Numbered from the stretch's first letter, positions 10,326-22,689 are shown. The stretch: DNA of 64,000 bases from Branchipolynoe longqiensis (GCA_030323885.1 CM059196.1:43981798-44045797); one strand, 5' to 3'. The notes: generated by a model from the sequence alone, not told the origin. Program-made: numbers and translations.

Positions 10326-10893
10326 TAAGCTGCGTTTACACGGGCGAGTTGAAACGCCCCAGCTGGAACCAGTTGCCTAGTTCGTTTTAAATGTGTCCGT
10401 GTAAACGCGGCACTGCGGCGTTTTAGGGCTTAACCGTTTCGGCTGGAACGTTCCGCGTATACCACCTAATCAGGTGGTCTACAGGAAACGTTTCAGCTGG
10501 TTCCCGGGCGGCGATAGTGTACAATAGCGGTGCTCGCCGGATACAGGCTCAGCTGTAACTTTACACTGGTGCCCAGCTGTGTTATGGACCGAATAGAACG
10601 AAATCTATTGAATGCGGTCATATGTAACAGAATTACATACTCAAATGATGAAATTTAATTAAATTAACCCTAAATTCCAAGTGATATTAACGTAGCAGCT
10701 ACATCGGCGTCGAATCGACGAGTGTAAACAAAACAAATAGCAGTGCTCGCCGGCAACAGGGGGAGAATCCGCGCATGCGCAGAAGCCACGACACGTCTGA
10801 AAATACGATACCGTGTAAACGCGCCACGAGAACGTTTCAGGTAGAACGCTTTGTCTTGAATCGTTTTACTTTTGCCCGTGTAAACGCAGCTTA
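10326..10893. mobile_element. Foldback element FB3 (568 bp)
   Basis: Perfect 20-bp inverted termini: TAAGCTGCGTTTACACGGGC at 10326-10345 and its complement at 10874-10893. The right outer edge reads TTAA and the left GTAA. The inside repeats GTTTCAGCTGG / CCAGCTGGAAC words and GTGTAAACGCGGC-like words in both orientations. There is no coding frame beyond shadows. Confidence 0.75.
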
Positions 10894-10899
10894 AGTCAC

Positions 10900-11660
10900 T
10901 TAATGGAGGAATAACATTATCAACACAACTTGCCTTATTCATAATTACCATAACTGAATTTTGACGGTCTATATTTTGCATATTTTGAAACAACTTTCTG
11001 TAGGAGTTATTTATAACCCAATTAAGACTTGGTGGTCAAACTCTAATGACCAACCTCAGTTGTTAAAGTGATGTAGGCCGGCAAAGGCTTACGTCATTGG
11101 ATAGGTTTTCTCCATAAAATATATATAAAACATGTTTAAAATTTATTGGTCACTACTTACAGGGAATGGTTATACGGAAGTATTCCCCAGGGAAAATATC
11201 ACAAAGCCTGCTATGACTAATAATTTGAATTTGAAGCTCTTTGAATGTGCCTTATAACCTATGCAGGGCCGGATGAAGGCACCGGCAACTTGGGAAGCCA
11301 CCCCAGGCACCAGCAACCCTGGAGCCCGTTATGAACCTATGTAATCACACCTATCTCTTCCCTGTCTGATGTCACACAATGGGTTGATGGGTTAGTTAAG
11401 CTCCTCGCTGTGAATATGGCATATACTGCCAATACTGCGTAAACAAAGCATGAATTAATCAGGTAAGCTCCAACTCAGTAGGTAGGGACTGCTCTGCTGT
11501 CCCAGTCCACTACACTGAGTATCACATGGTTATGTTTAATTGTTCGAAGTGCAGTGCAGTGTAAATACAGGGGACATTCCTAGAACATGAATATTTTGGA
11601 CACATATAGCTAATATTCATTACAGGAATGATTACATTGTTAAAATACTGCAATCAGATC
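10900..11660. other. Unannotated stretch
   Basis: AT-rich single-copy-looking DNA. I see no exon, TIR pair or tandem array here. Confidence 0.4.
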
Positions 11661-11671
11661 TTTAAGCAACC

Positions 11672-12115
11672 TCAATGCAACCTGCATTCAGGAATCCCCA
11701 CAGCAGAGTGCCACCTGCATTCAGGTATCCCCACAGCAGGGTGCCACCGGCATTCAGGTATCCCCACAGCAGGGCGCCACCTGTATTCAGGTATCCTCGT
11801 AGCAGGGCACCACCTGCATTCGGGCATCCCCGCAGCAGGGCGCCACCTGCATTCAGGTATCCCTGCAGCAGGGTGCCACCTGCATTCGGGTATCCCAACA
11901 GCAGGGTACCACCTGCATTCGGGTATCCCCACAGCAGGGTGCCACCTGTATTCAGGTATCCTCGCAGCAGGACACCACCTGCATTCAGGTATCTCTGTGG
12001 CAGAGCGCGACCTACATTTGGGTATCCCCACAGCAGGGCGCCACCTGCATTCGGGTATCCCCACAGCAGGGCACCACCTGCATTCACGTATCCCCGCAGC
12101 AGGGTGCCACTTACA
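11672..12115. repeat. 33-bp minisatellite, about 13 copies
   Basis: The unit is close to GCCACCTGCATTCAGGTATC followed by CCCACAGCAGGGT. Because 33 is a multiple of three and the unit lacks stops, at least four frames on both strands stay open across the array. That openness follows from period and composition and does not by itself argue for coding. Confidence 0.95.
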
Positions 12116-12117
12116 TG

Positions 12118-12590
12118 ATTTTGCATTAGAAGCATAAATATTCAAATTAAAAAGCAACTTATCGTTCAAAGCTCATCAAGGAGAGACAATGACAAAATAA
12201 AAGGTCAGACATTTAATGTATACAGTAATAATGAACGTGTATGCAGGTATTGCAGGTATAGCAATACCTCAGGGAGTTTAACACCCCTGCCCTGCAGAGT
12301 TGTAAACCACTGCCTTGTGGTACAGGTTCTTGACAGAACCGAAGGCTAAGGGAGCAAACCCTAAACAGAAAACCATGTCACTGTGGCAGCATTAAGGGCG
12401 GTTGATGTATGGAACTCCCAACATCTCCCAACCAGCCACTGCAGGGACAAATAGTTTTGCGCCTGTCTTGACATGTTCTTGCCGGTGTGAAACCTCTATT
12501 TGCTCCCCGAGAGAGTGCCGCTGGTACCTTGCAAAAGCCAGTAGCACTCCACCACTTTTGCAGGCAGCTTTCATGAAATGGTTAAGACCG
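12118..12590. other. Unannotated stretch
   Basis: Contains a short GCAGGTATTGCAGGTATAGC duplication near 12244. No gene signal that I can support. Confidence 0.35.
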
Positions 12591-12591
12591 A

Positions 12592-12680
12592 CTCATAGAC
12601 GCAACTCTCACAGCAGAGAGCTAAATGGAGAACGGCAGTCAAGTAATGAAAGCAGTATTTGTCGCATCGCGACTGACAGC

Positions 12681-12712
<32 letters not shown>

Positions 12713-12713
12713 T
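12592..12713 (+). repeat. 105-bp module with (GAT)n tail, copy 1
   Basis: From AAGACCGACTCATAGACG to CAGCATGATGATG it matches 16588-16705 at about 90% identity, including AGAGAGCTAAATGGAGA and CAGTCAAGTAATGAAAGCAG. Both copies end in GAT/ATG triplet repeats (eleven here), the kind of tail left by 5'-truncated LINE or SINE insertions. Confidence 0.6.
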
Positions 12714-12789
12714 AATGAACTGTTGCTATGGAAACACATAAAATCACTATATGGTGTCATAGTAATATCCTCCCATGACAACGACTGAA

Positions 12790-15700
12790 AAGACCGGACG
12801 TCAATAATCACCCACTTAAACTGCCAGAGTGCATACAATAGACCTGATAAAACTACACCTAAAGCATGAAGACATTGATGTACTAACAATGTCAGAAACC
12901 TGGTGCACTGACAAACACCACAACAATATTCTCAACATAGATGGATATAGGCTTGTACATAATGACAAAAAAACATTAAATGAAACACAACAAACAAAGG
13001 TGGAGGTGTAGCTATATACTGTAAACTCACCAAAAACTTAGATGCTGAAACACTAGAAACAACAAACATTTCAGAACAACACATAAAACTTGTATGGTGC
13101 TTAATAAAAAATGATAAGCAAGCAAACACAACCATAGCAACTCTGTACAGACCACCAACAGGAAACATAGACAGCTTCCTTGAGGCCCTTGAGAAATATG
13201 TTAGCACAGTACAAAAATTAACAACTGCAGAAATTTTCATTCTGGGTGATTTTAATATAAACTACAACTCAAATGAAAAAAACTAACTAATGCTTCAGAC
13301 CACTATCAAAACCATAGGCCTTCAACAGATAATCACAGAAAATACCAGACTCAGTGAAAATAGCTTGGCAATTTACCTAATACTAACCAACTCCAACCAT
13401 GCAACAAAATGGGGCACCAGAAGCTGGGGTATAAGTGACCACGAGCTAATATATGTAACCAGAAATCAGTATGAATACAAGATGGGTAGGTCACTGGTAA
13501 ACTACTCAAAAGAATCACTAGAAAACCACCTAGAGAGTCAAAGAAACAAAATAAATAGTAACAAAAGTTATATTGACATTTTCTGGAAGAATATCATTAC
13601 GGAAATAACAACCTCACTAAACCAAATGTGTCCAATAAAAAAAAAACTAAACAAAAACAAGATCCATGGGTGAACAAAAAGCTAATAGCCCAGGTAGAAA
13701 TTAAAAGAAAATGAGGGAACCTGCCAAAAAGCACCAAAAGCCCAGAAGATAAGACTAGTCTACAACAAAGCTAGAAATAAGTCTCAGAAGCTGTCAGAAC
13801 AGCTGAAAGAAAATACATAATAAGCCAAGATGATCAATGGGGTAGTAACGCAAACAAATTCTGGAAAAATGTAAATCTACTATTCCCCAACAATAAATCT
13901 AAAGACTGCATAGCACTCACAAACGAGAAAGGCAACACACTAACAAGCCTAGAGGCAGCAGACAAACTAAATGACCACTTTGCCTCAGTAGGACAAAAAC
14001 TATCAACAAAATTCATTTGGGATTGGGAAAACAAGTCAGAACAAATACAAGATGAAATCCCCACCTGCACAACTGATGCGCGAAAAGGAAGAAGGCAAGG
14101 CGGGGGTGGAAGTAAGGCGTTTATTTACGCCTCAAACAAACAGAGCATACAGAGGGAGAGGCTCAGGAGGAGCAGGTAAAGAACTCATAAGGAGCAATGT
14201 AAGGTAAATCAACCAATGGAGAAAGGTAGAAGGGGCTCATGAGGAGCAGTGTAATGAGGAGCAATGTAAGGAACTCATAAGGAGCAATGCAAGGTAAATC
14301 AATAAATGGAGATAAGGTAGAAAGGGCTCATGAGGAGCAAAGTACAGGTGAATGAAGGTTATAGTTGAGTGTCAGTAGATGAGGGAGGGGGTGCCGAGGA
14401 GCCCTCCATCCTGCTGGAAGAAAGAGTATAGGAAGAAGATGGGTGGGTGGGTGGAGAAAAAGGGTAGAGAGCTGGAAGGCGGCAGGAGGGCGAGTGCCTG
14501 AGGGGGGCCGGCGGGCGACCTTATAAGGGGAAGGGACGGGCGGTAGCGGGTGAGGTGTGAATGCTGCCGGCCCGGGGGAGGGCGAGAGGTGGCGAGCAGC
14601 GGGCGTCGGGTGAGGCGCGAGTGCTGCGCGGCAGGGGGGCGGGGGGAGGAGGCGGCGGGCGGGCGTCGGCCGAGGTGGAAAAGCAGCGCGACAGCGCGGG
14701 GCGGGGGAGGGTCTCTTCCTCTCCTCGCATCAAACGTAATGCTACGCATTACGACCAATGCAAAAGAATTACAACAAATAATACAGTGCATAGACACAAA
14801 TAAACCAAGTAGTATAGAAAATATCCCAACTAAAGTATTAAAACATGCTCTACAAGCCATCCCAGACACCATAAAAGACTTATTTAATGCCTCTTTCAAA
14901 CAAGGTAAATTTGTCGAAGCCTGGAAGACGGCCACTATCACCCCCATCCATAAAGGTGGAGATAAACAAAGCACGGGCAACTACAGACCCATATCAATCC
15001 TACAGGCCCCAGGCAAATTCATTGAAAATATACTACAGAGGCACATAAATGAACACCTGGACAAAAATAATATGCTAAACTCGAGACAAGGGGGCTTCCG
15101 AAAACTCCACTCCACATCACAAACAATAGCCCTACTCAACAGTGACTTACTGGCCTGAATTAACAAAAAAAGAATATCAGGGACAGCATTAATAGACTTC
15201 AGCAAGGCTTTTGACACACTAGATCACAAGATACTACTTCAAAAACTCAACCAAATAGGCATAAAATCGCCCACAAAATACTGGATCGAATGCTACCTGA
15301 GAAATAAGGAACAAAAAAACAAAGTAGAAATAGCATATCAGAATGCAAACCAATTACATGTGGAGTCCCACAAGGGTCAGTCCTAGGACCACTACTCTTC
15401 ATAATATACATAAATGACCTAGAGAAGTAGCTAGACACTGAATGCCTCCAGCCATATGCAGATGATACTGTCATATATGCTGAGGGCAACACTGAGGAAG
15501 CGGTAACAAATAAACTAAATACATTACTACAGAAACTGGATGACTGGTGCGAATCTAATAAAATAACCATAAATGCCAGCAAATCCAAAACAGTCCTCTT
15601 CTCACATAGACCACTACCGGAAAGTAATGCCCAGTGCAAACTAGGAAACCAGGTGCTGGAAAAAGTAAAGCACTACAGATACTTAGGCCTAGAGCTGGAC

Positions 15701-16190
15701 AGCCAACTAAACTACAACCTGTGTGTGACAAAAATCATACAAAAAATAAATCACAAACTCTGGTTATTTGACAAATTAAGAAAATTCATGACACAAGAAA
15801 TGTCAATAAAGGTCTTAAAAGGAATGGTACTCCCCTACTTTGACTATGGAGATGCAATATACATGGGAGCAAAGCAAGAACTTCTCAACAAGCTGCAAAT
15901 CCTAAAAAATAAAGCATTAAAAATATGTCTCATGGTGAACAGAATGCACATGACCTGCACATGCAAACCAAAGCAAAATTGCTGAAAAAGAATAGAAGAC
16001 TAGTACACCTCAAAACACTCACATTTGGGTACAGTCATGATAGGAAATACCAAAAGCAACCAACCAGAGATACACAAATAAACAATGCACCACTAATAAA
16101 ACAAACAAGGAGCCACATAAAGACCCATGAAAGGAGACCATTAGAAATGGCTGCTAAGGCTTGGAACGCCCAATCAGTAAAAGAATGACA
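12790..16190 (+). mobile_element. CR1/L2-like non-LTR retrotransposon (LINE), broken
   Basis: Fragments of one ORF in shifting frames give an AP-type endonuclease (NCQSAYNR start, ETWC, ILGDFNIN near 13240, SDHE near 13436). A reverse transcriptase follows: ITPIHKGGDKQS near 14940, NYRPISI, DFSKAFDTLDH near 15197, [13 protein letters not shown] near 15365, YADDTVIY near 15456 and YLGLELD near 15680. The order endonuclease then RT, with these motif spellings, fits the CR1/L2 group. Several in-frame stops and shifts show it is dead as annotated. The ORF is interrupted at 14074-14732 by an unrelated GC-rich insertion. Confidence 0.85.
14074..14732. mobile_element. GC-rich TIR insertion inside the LINE
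   Basis: LINE protein similarity stops near 14070 and resumes at about 14750 (TNAKELQQII). The edges are inverted: TGATGCGCGA at the left and the complement of TGATGCG at 14726-14732, with a weaker match continuing into AAGGAAGAAG. Inside are two copies of a 90-bp unit (GAACTCATAAGGAGCAATG at 14183 and 14273), then a 270-bp block over 75% GC. A hairpin, CGTAATG...CATTACG, lies just outside the right edge. Confidence 0.55.
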
Positions 16191-16985
16191 GATCCCTGAT
16201 CTAAAGACATACAAAAAATATCTATGTAAAAAAGGGAGGACGCTGATGTCACGGCCCACAAACTGGGCTGCCACAAGTGAGAAACCTGGACCACCCTCAG
16301 TAGATAACAAACAACCACAAACCATCAAAAACAGAGACTCCCGATCTGAAAAAATACAAAAATATATATGTAAAAAAGGGGAGACCCTGAAAACACCCTG
16401 GGGCAAAACCCCAGAAGGGCATGTGATAGGTCACAACCCACAAACTGGGCTGCCCCAAGGGGGTAATCTGGACTACCCTCAGTAGATAACAAACAGCTAC
16501 AAACTATGTACAAACCTATAAATGTAGAGTAGGCTAGTTCATAGGTAGTAGTATAAAATCCAATCAAGAGAAACCTGAAGCTGAGAGACATTAAGACCGA
16601 CTCATGGACATCACTCTCACAGCAGAGAGCTAAATGGAGAGTGGCAGTCAAGTAATGAAAGCAGTCTTTGTCACATTGTGACCGACAGCATGATGATGAT
16701 GAGTATAAAACAAAAAACTAAAACCAAAAAACTAATATACTATTCATACCCACTACAAGGGTGATAAGAAAATAAAAACAATATACCTACCAGAACACCT
16801 GATACTAAATAATCACCATGTACCTGTTACTGTGTGAGAAACAAAAACATCTTATCACTTCCTACTGTGTGATAAGATTAAACCACTACTACAGCTGGCC
16901 AGCATTGAAAACAAGCCAAAGCACTTGAGTTTACATGCTATGGACAGTATAAACACAGCATCAACAATAAATAAAAAACAAAATA
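16185..16985 (+). repeat. LINE 3' untranslated region with duplicated unit
   Basis: Two diverged copies of a unit containing CACAAACTGGGCTGCC and CCCTCAGTAGATAACAAAC lie at about 16250-16325 and 16430-16500. The region to 16985 matches the isolated 3' fragment at 4565-4985, including ATGCTATGGACAGTATAAAC. The 105-bp module with a GAT tail (16588-16705) interrupts it. Confidence 0.6.
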
Positions 16986-17229
16986 ATGAAGCGCTAACCC
17001 GACAGGTGGCGTTGTCATTGATTAAAGAAGCACTAACATCACAAGGCAACCCCCCAAGTTCACCAGTATTATCACCGACCATGACTATGTACAGTTGATA
17101 TTATTCTCAAGCAGTATATTCTTTCAGGTGGGTGTACATGGGTTAAAGGAGGAAGCACTAACATGGCCATGAACCTGAGTAGTTGCTGAGTGGACATCAA
17201 CTTTGATATCTTGAAAGTGATATCTTACA

Positions 17230-17865
17230 TTAAAAAATATGTATTGGGTGTGTTGTGGAGGTGTAGGGGTGTGGTGAGGATTTTGGTGTGTGTGGTCGGG
17301 ATGCATGGGGATTTAGGGGTGTGTGGTCAAGGTGTAGGGGGATGTGGTGAGTGGGTATGGTGGGATTGGTGTGGTGGGGTGTATGTCTGTTGTGGGGGCT
17401 TAGTGATGTGGTGAGGGTGTAGGTGTGTGTGGTGGGGTTTGATGGTGTGTGTGGTGGGGGTGTAGGTGCTTTGTGGTGGAGGTGTAGGGGTCTTGCAGAG
17501 CGGCACCTCACAATCTTTAGCATCCCTAAACCCCCACCACACACCTATACCCCCTACACCCCACACCAATACCCCCCAGTACCCCTACACCCCACCACAC
17601 ACCTAAACCCCCACAACACACCTACACCCCCACCACACCTACACCCCCACACACACCTACATGACACACACACCTACACCCTCATCACACACACACACCT
17701 ACACCCCCATCACACCCCTAAACCCTCACCACACACCTACGCCCCCACCACACACACCCAACACATACCTACACCCACACTACACACACACCTACACCCC
17801 CACCACATCCCTAAACGCCCACCACACACCCCCACCCCCAATACACCTACACGCTTCTATCCAAC
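17230..17865. repeat. Strand-switch minisatellite, copy 1
   Basis: 17230-17500 is G/T-rich (GTGTGGTGGGGGTGTAGG words). 17535-17865 is the C/A-rich complement type (CACCACACACCTACACCCC). They face each other across a unique hinge at about 17488-17535 that contains CTTGCAGAGCGGCACCTCAC and TTTAGCATCCCTAAA. The two halves could fold on each other. The same hinge recurs at 28040-28095. Confidence 0.85.
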
Positions 17866-18269
17866 CATGATGCTCGACTTGGACCGAGAACGGGTGCTGC
17901 CACCAAGTGTATAGCGAGAGAAATGGTCCATGAAAGGTCCCCTTTAAAGCGACTATTAACACAACATTAAAACGCACTGGTCGTAATAGAGCGAGAACCA
18001 CTTCCGGCAGTTGCGGCTGTGGTTTCTGGGAATGGCACCATGTTGTGGAGTGTAATGTATCTGTCAGTGTTTGATTAGTGTGCGTGTGTGTTAACATTCC
18101 GTGCACTATATGGGTGTGTCATTAAATGCCATCGAGGTCCGTTTAATGTATTTAGGTTTTAATAGAAAGCACCGCATGAAGCAGGCACATAAATATGATT
18201 TATTTGATAAGCTAAAATGGCCCAAACAGATCACTACATTTCCCAACATTCTTTTGTCCATTATATAAT

Positions 18270-18795
18270 AGCCCTGTCACACTACGACAAATCTCGCCGG
18301 CGTGCCGCCAACGCGCAAAATCACTTTTAATCGTCGAAACACGTCAAACTTTTCGGCGTCAGCGCAACGTATTGGTAGCGTGTTTTGGCACGGCATCCTG
18401 ATTTGACCTTAGATGTAGCTAGGACGTAAAACAACAACAAATTGTTTAAGCAACAGTTTAGCGCAACGTGTGGAAACGACCCTCACGTGCGCGCGGCGTC
18501 AGTGGAAAAAAAGTATATGTACCTCCAACGCGCTTCTAACGTGTCTCGATGTCCTCCTAACGTCCCCATAACGTTCGCACCCACACGTTGGCACACGTCG
18601 AAAGTTTTGTGCAAGCACAAAACTTTCGACGTGCCACGACGCGTGCCGCCGATCCTCGCCGACCGTCTCCGTCCATCAACGTGTACCAACGTGCGCCTAA
18701 CGTGCGCGTAACGCTTCCTGACGTATCCCGATGTTGCGGCAAAAAATCACACACGTCGACACGCGTTGGTGAGAAACGTATATGACAGCACCATT
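18270..18795. mobile_element. Foldback element FB4, degraded right end
   Basis: The left end reads AGCCCTGTCACACTACG. The right end (complement GGTGCTGTCATATACG) is a poor partner. Inside, words such as AACGTGCG, ACGTCGAAA and CCAACGCG recur in both orientations. A SINE-A tail fragment (18388-18440) is inserted. Assignment rests on the terminal motif and word composition shared with FB5. Confidence 0.5.
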
Positions 18796-18927
18796 AGATG
18801 TCACTGCTACAAGTTATACAAGCCTAAGATGTCCAACATTTTGATGTGCACACTTGTATTATTTCCCATGTTTCGATGTCAACTATCTCCAAAGTTAGCC
18901 CATAAAGTTAATATGTGCACCAGCATC
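18795..18927 (+). repeat. MITE-B remnant between FB4 and FB5
   Basis: TGTCACTGCTACAAG, TGTCCAACATTTTGATGTGCA and CTCCAAAGTTAGCC follow MITE-B order. FB4 and FB5 flank it, so both appear to have landed in or beside one older MITE-B copy. Confidence 0.5.
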
Positions 18928-19822
18928 TAAAGGGGCTGTCACATTAGGGTTATTTGCGGGAGCGTACGGCGGCGTAAGCTCGTTACGTCATATACGTCGG
19001 TATACGCCGCCATACGCTACGCATACGCTATGCATACGCCGACATACGCTGATCCTCCAACAAGCCTGTTTCCTTGCTCAAAACTTTCAGCGTATGGCAG
19101 CGTATGGATCATACGCTGCTCATACGCTAGGCGTACGCTATGCATACGCCGGCATAGGTTTCGCATAGGTTAGGGGTACGTCAGCATAGGTTGGGCATAC
19201 GCTGGATTGACACCCGCCGGGTGTCTCTTGCGTACCCCCAACGTTCTGTAAAAGTGGTGTCACACTATGGCGTATGGAGTTGGCGTATGGATTTTCGACC
19301 CATACACCATCATACGCCATCATACGCTTCGCATATGCTATGCATACGCTATACATACGCCGGCATACGCCATCATATGCCGTCATACGCCGTCATATGC
19401 CCTCATATGCATGTCCGTCCAAATTTTTTTGGAACACGCTCAAAGATTTTCGGCGTATGGCAGCGTATGGCTCATACGCTGCTCATACGCTCAACGTACG
19501 CTATGCGTACGCCGACATAGGTTACGCATAGGTTGGGCGTACGCTGAACTTGTCAATCACAACTGTCAAACCTCATCACAGTATGCCGCGCATAGGTTGT
19601 GATACGCTTTGAATACGCCGCCATAGGCTAGGGGTAGGTTAGGCATAGGTTAGGCATAGGTTAGGCATAGGTTAGGCATAGGTTAGGCATACGCTTCAGA
19701 TGCCGCTGGGACCTCGTGCGTAGCGTATGATGGCGTATGACGGCGTATGACGGTGTATGGGTCGAAAACCGCATACGCCGGCATACGCTAACGCCATACG
19801 CCATAATGTGACAGGGCCTTTA
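18928..19822. mobile_element. Foldback element FB5 (895 bp) built on a CATACGC word
   Basis: The termini pair at 17 of 19 positions: left TAAAGGGGCTGTCACATTA, right complement TAAAGGCCCTGTCACATTA. The right edge is TTAA and the left CTAA. The interior is dozens of diverged CATACGC / GCGTATG and GCATAGGTTAG words in both orientations, with stretches free of stops by composition alone. No transposase. Confidence 0.75.
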
Positions 19823-20077
19823 ATTCGATATACCAGTAGGGAAATGCATTCGTATTGAAGATGTTATTGTGTCGTCAGAATATGTAACGTTAAAAAGTCC
19901 GAAAACAGATGTAAATCCTTAGTAAACCAACACCACTGAATACCGTTTAAGGGTCATAAATGATTTACGAGTGGATTCGGTTTTTATGTGTCTATACCGA
20001 TTGTGTTTAATCACCTACGGTCAAATGACACGCCCACATTAATAACGTCTACACATATCACACATTTATGCATTACT

Positions 20078-20409
20078 TGCTTGTTGTTGTTTTACGTCCT
20101 AGCAACATATAAGGTCATATCACGAGGGGTACCGACTTGTGCCAGCGCGCACTCATGGCGACTTTATAGTGTTGCCCCACTGGAAGACCAGGCCACCAGC
20201 ACCATGACCTGATATCCCACTCAGTCACATTATCCTAACACTGAGTCAACCAGTCCTTGCCCTATCCTAATAATGCCGAGCGCCAGGCTAGGAAGCAACA
20301 AGTATCAATTTTTAAGTCATTGGTTTGACTCGACCAGGGTTCGAACCCACGACCCCACGATCTACCAACACAGGAGACGGACGCTCTAACTCATTCGGCC
20401 ATCCCGTCT
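20078..20409 (-). repeat. SINE-A copy, full length
   Basis: One of the best-preserved copies. On the minus strand it runs GACGGGATGGCCGAATGAG, B-box GGTTCGAACCC, GTCAAACCAATGACTTA, CCTAGCCTGGCGCTCGGC, the GACTGAGTGGGATATCAGG body, then the tail GTTGCTAGGACGTAAAACAA. Confidence 0.85.
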
Positions 20410-20735
20410 AGTCCATTTATCCATTATATAGTAGGATAGGACTTCTTTTTTTTGCACCATTAAACTTTCCGCCAAATTCTGTGTTATGTTGAGCCTTCCT
20501 GTATGGACTGTTCCAATCTAGGACGTAAAACAACAACAAACAAACAACAAACCAATTATCACTTATCAGCCAAATCTGAATTCTGAATTTGCGGTGACAT
20601 TTATTTTTAGATACAGATGGGTGAATATGAGCGAAATTTGATTAAAAATAATAAATGAACATCACTTAATTAAATGCACAAATATTAAGATTGCATTCTA
20701 CGTACGAAAACAAAATACATCTCTTTACTTTAATA

Positions 20736-21247
20736 AAGCTGTATAGTCCGATGAAAGCATCACATTTTTAAAATCAAAACACTTACCTAAATTTGATCCT
20801 ACATATCCTGCTTGGATTTTGTTTGTTTGTTGTAGTTTCACGTCCTAGCAACATCTAAGGTCATATCAGGACGGGCACAGATTTGTGAGAGTGCGCGCTC
20901 AAGCCGACTTTACAGTGCTGCCCCACTGGAAGACCAGGCCACCAGCACCATAACCTGATATCCCACTCAGTCACATTACCCTGGCACTGAGCCAACCAGA
21001 CCTTGTCCTATCCTAATAATGCTGAGCGCCAGGCTAGGAAGCGACAAGTATCAATTTTTACGTCATTGGTTTGACTTGACCAGGGTTCGAACCCACGACT
21101 TGGATATTGGTGCACTTATTAAGCATTTGACATGTTTTCACTCAGAATATCTCCAAGGTTACCCATATAAAATTTAAGCTACTTCACACGAAGATAAGTT
21201 ATCTAAGAAAATTGACGATACTCACAACTATCGGAGTACGCAACTTT
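20736..21247 (+). repeat. MITE-B copy interrupted by a SINE-A
   Basis: The left part 20736-20817 (AAAGCTGTATAGTCCGATGAA) and right part 21099-21247 (GATATTGGTGCACTTATTAAG ending GTACGCAACTTTAA) are one element. The interruption carries a 7-bp target duplication CTTGGAT at 20811-20817 and 21099-21105. Confidence 0.7.
20818..21098 (-). repeat. SINE-A inserted in MITE-B, with target-site duplication
   Basis: A minus-oriented SINE-A lacking the first part of its tRNA head. Flanking CTTGGAT duplications and the interrupted MITE-B give the relative age: SINE-A inserted after MITE-B. Confidence 0.8.
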
Positions 21248-21274
21248 AATAGTAGCCATCCATCATACTTCTAG

Positions 21275-22471
21275 TAGGTACTCCAAAGTGGGCGGATACG
21301 CTGTCCGTCTCTTGAAATCTGACATAATTTAACCATTCTAAAACCACTTGATTTTTCCACTAATTCTGCTTTGTTTGAAATAAAAATGATATGATGAAGT
21401 GAATGCCTGTTCTTCTGTCTTTTAGGGTGTTCGATTTATAATTAACATAATGAAATAAATTAGAGGCAATGGACACATGTTTGGCTGTACCATCAGCAGC
21501 TGTGTGCATGTTTGCAATAGTCTGTTTGCATCCAGTCTTAGCCACTCCCTTCCCTAAAATTGCTACCTTGTTGAGTATGGTCACCTGATGAAAGTTGGAG
21601 AAGAAACCGCACTTCATTAGCATATCAAGCATGGCTGTCTTTGAGCGGGAAATTTGATTGAATAGAAGGAGTGAAAACATTCAGATGCTCATTCTCCTAG
21701 AAAATTAATCAGGATCGTCCTAAAAATCATATCATCAGAAAGCTCGAGTCTTCCTCTACCTAACCAGTATAATATTTGGTTGAGATCTATATCATAATTG
21801 GCAAGGTTGGTCTGAGAAATGACCATGTCTTTCTGTCTCCTGCACCGGATCGACAAACATGGTGTTGATTGAAGCTTCTGTTTTGGCAGAAAAAGCTTGA
21901 TGTGATACCCATCAATGATGACTTTAGAGTATGGACGGTGCCAGACATTGAAAACATTTCTGAAGCCTAGTGTCGCCCAAGGGAATCTATTTAATCATCT
22001 TAATAAAGTTAATATCTTTGCGACCTAGACTTGTAGTCAGCTATCAATGGCTATAAAAGTGAACTTTCAGTTGTTGCCTCATATTAATTGAAAATATCTA
22101 TGATTATATACAGCTTTTGATTCTGATTATTTTGGAATAAAAAATAGAGTGATAGTGTAAGTAGAAATATCTGACAGAATAACAAAGCTAATTGTCTGGA
22201 GAAAAATGGAGCCTGTTATTTGTGCTATAGAGAATCAGATTCTTTAATATTGGACAAATTATATGCAGCATAGCTTTTGAGTTTGGGGCCTTAAAACCTA
22301 GATTTCCCTAATTTGGAAATGTGCACAAATAAGGGCCAAAAAATGAATCTTGAAAATCTCATAATTTCAGAACTTTTCAAGAGATCTATGGAATCAGATT
22401 TAAAAGATCTATACACCTATATCATTTTAAACACTGAAACATTAAAATACAAAATCACTTTGGATTACCTA
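21275..22471. mobile_element. 1.2-kb TIR element, copy 1
   Basis: The left end TAGGTACTCCAAAGTG and the right end (complement TAGGTAATCCAAAGTGA) form an inverted pair with one mismatch. The interior aligns with 40837-42109: shared blocks include CACTAATTCTGCTTGGTTTG-like sequence, AGCATATCAAGCATG and GAATCAGATTCTTTAATATTG. A 106-codon minus frame (21360-21680) is also present in decayed form in the other copy. It resembles no transposase I know. Confidence 0.7.
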
Positions 22472-22689
22472 CAAGTTCCAGCCGATCTGAATGGAGCAAG
22501 TAATTATCTTAAATATAAAGAAGTGACACTCCTAAGCCTATTCTTGTAGACCAGCGCGCACGGGACTTCTCTGTATAAACTGGCTACACACTTTCCTGGT
22601 AATGTAGTGTTATGTACACTTTTTGCAGTTAATAGAAAAGTATCTGTCTTAAAAACACAACTCTCCACACAGATTAATCTTTTCCTGAT

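Noticed and set aside
11628..12169. Long overlapping open frames on both strands (up to 169 codons) as a repeat-protein gene
   Set aside because: The 33-bp period and stop-free unit keep several frames open at once. There is no start context, splice signal or flanking coding sequence, so a minisatellite explains it fully.
14372..15158. Two opposite 202-codon frames in the GC-rich block
   Set aside because: The plus one is half GC-rich insertion and half LINE reverse transcriptase joined by chance. The minus one is an antisense shadow.
18928..19822. CRISPR-like array (short repeats at intervals)
   Set aside because: The words occur in both orientations with variable spacing inside a TIR pair, in an animal genome. 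There is no repeat-spacer regularity.
21360..21680. 106-codon minus frame as a gene
   Set aside because: It lies inside a TIR element, is broken in the second copy (41006-41251) and has no known domain. Kept only as a note under the element.
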